A stretch of 64,000 nucleotides of DNA from Schaalia sp. Marseille-Q2122 (lineage in GTDB: Bacteria > Actinomycetota > Actinomycetes > Actinomycetales > Actinomycetaceae): the NCBI RefSeq assembly GCF_903645355.1, contig NZ_CAHJXR010000007.1:1-64000 (forward strand). The letters run 5' to 3'. This document shows positions 63,499-64,000 of the stretch, one piece after another (positions within the stretch are counted from its first letter, which is position 1; each line of letters starts with the position of its first letter). The notes below the pieces were generated by a model. The model saw nothing but the letters and a program-made list of their open reading frames with translations. It was not told the origin of the DNA and searched no databases. A program made the position numbers and the translations under genes.

Positions 63499-63595
63499 CA
63501 CACCACACTCCAGTCTGTTCCGTTTGAGTTATCCATTGTCCTGGCAGCGAGAACGGGCTCCTTACTGGTGGAGCGCATCCATCACTCAGGTTAAT

Positions 63596-63881
63596 GGCAG
63601 GAACGCGCATTTATGCGGTCATTGAGGGACAATCATTGCTTTAAATCCCTCACCGTCACACTTCGCAGCGGCAATCGACGTAGAAAAGGTGTGCTGACAC
63701 GGACCACGACTAGCTGCCAGTCACCTCAGCCTCGCTCCATTCGGCTTTAGCCCGTGTATCAGGCCCGGTATTGATGGACTCGGCAAAGCACGGAACACAG
63801 CTTCTGCATCCAGCCCGCAGAGCTAACGGGCATGGGCACCGTCTCATCGAAAATGGCCCCTTGCACAGCACCAAGGACAGG
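63596..63881. other. Intergenic region without a supported gene
   Basis: The region after the protease array has no ORF with a ribosome site on either strand. It probably carries the promoter of the array (minus strand) near 63520-63600. The short plus-strand frame at 63771 is opposite the following gene's end and is not convincing. Confidence 0.5.
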
Positions 63882-64000
63882 CTAATTCACGGACCCCGGA
63901 TCTGCAGGAGAAAGGCGGCTGAGCAGTACGAACGAAGCCACGCCAAGAAGGATTAAACCCGCCCCGCCAATTGCACCCGTGGGCAGAGGCCCGGTGAAAG
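63882..64000 (-). CDS. 3' end of a probable cell-surface protein (partial)
   Basis: Only the last 39 codons lie in the window. The C-terminus reads FTGPLPTGAIGGAGLILLGV then ASFVLLSRLSPADPGSVN. A proline-rich PLPTG is followed directly by a membrane segment, which looks like a cell-wall anchoring tail. It is not an exact LPxTG and lacks the usual positive end, so sortase anchoring is uncertain. The gene continues past position 64000. Confidence 0.6.
   Translation of the reverse strand, partial: FTGPLPTGAIGGAGLILLGVASFVLLSRLSPADPGSVN

Larger units (their letters stand above)
59678..63595. repeat. Tandem array of ~1.31-kb units
   Basis: Three units, each a protease gene plus a ~110-bp spacer, follow head to tail. 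Units at 60993 and 62302 are exactly 1309 bases apart. The spacer sequence GAGTTATCCATTGTCCTGGC recurs upstream of every copy. Such arrays are prone to unequal crossing-over, so copy number may vary between strains or be mis-assembled. Confidence 0.85.

Noticed and set aside
60789-63625. Plus-strand ORFs of ~204 codons repeated across the protease array
   Set aside because: They repeat only because the array repeats; the minus-strand proteases have signal peptides and catalytic motifs.
1-64000. tRNA genes
   Set aside because: I looked in the intergenic gaps for cloverleaf arms and a GGTTCGA-type T loop. The TTTTGGTTCAAGG in the 170-bp repeats was considered, but no acceptor or anticodon stems fit around it.

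Overview
The window looks like a chromosomal segment of a high-GC actinobacterium, most likely of the family Actinomycetaceae (Actinomyces/Schaalia type). This rests on GC-rich codon use, proline- and alanine-rich membrane proteins, PspC-type two-component genes, the order sucC-sucD-DUF6350-purN-purH, and several type VII secretion (T7SS/ESX) type proteins. The species assignment is an inference, since no 16S rRNA is present.

Layout. 1-170: the 5S rRNA and terminator that end an rRNA operon. 349-13300: mostly housekeeping genes (HAD phosphatase, rsmI, pncA, metG), a PspC membrane protein divergent from a PspC-histidine kinase/response regulator pair, and a DUF1846 protein. 13400-15650: a YefM/YoeB toxin-antitoxin pair, then a structured, lower-GC island with one unknown gene between two 24-bp direct repeats. 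15676-21606: a UvrD/PcrA helicase with unusual low-complexity segments, then sucCD. 21729-26383: a four-gene cassette (sensor kinase, regulator, two paralogous lipoproteins) between two ~170-bp direct repeats. 26504-29251: DUF6350 membrane protein and a purN whose 5' end is frameshifted. 29313-36383: a T7SS-type cassette with a WXG/glycine-zipper protein, four tandem membrane paralogues, and a convergent set of small WXG/EspC-like genes. 36463-37828: a DUF4143 ATPase with a 23-bp-periodic repeat array upstream. 37986-44204: a ZTP riboswitch, purH, and a heterodimeric ABC exporter.

44352-53756 is a rearranged accessory zone: a truncated T7SS-type gene, a decayed IS3 element, an ISL3 transposase fragment, three tandem lipoproteins plus a remnant of a fourth, and a large DUF6571-like protein with a small partner. 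53882-57230 returns to core genes (TetR regulator with operators, bioY, guaA). 57668-63595 holds a second T7SS-type gene pair and three almost identical tandem subtilisin-like proteases. The window ends in the 3' end of a probable surface protein.

The conserved order sucCD-DUF6350-purN-purH appears to have been opened twice by accessory cassettes. The accessory cassettes share one architecture: one or two WXG-type or large secreted-type proteins next to a tandem array of near-identical, mosaic paralogues (four membrane proteins, three to four lipoproteins, three proteases). I read this as a T7SS-linked locus that diversifies by duplication and gene conversion, perhaps effector plus immunity, but that role is inference. 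No EccC/EssC-type ATPase or other T7SS core channel gene lies in the window.

Several apparent one-base indels (purN, the EspC-like gene, the 187-aa gene, IS3 orfB) are either true decay or consensus errors in the assembly, and they affect how the pseudogenes should be read.
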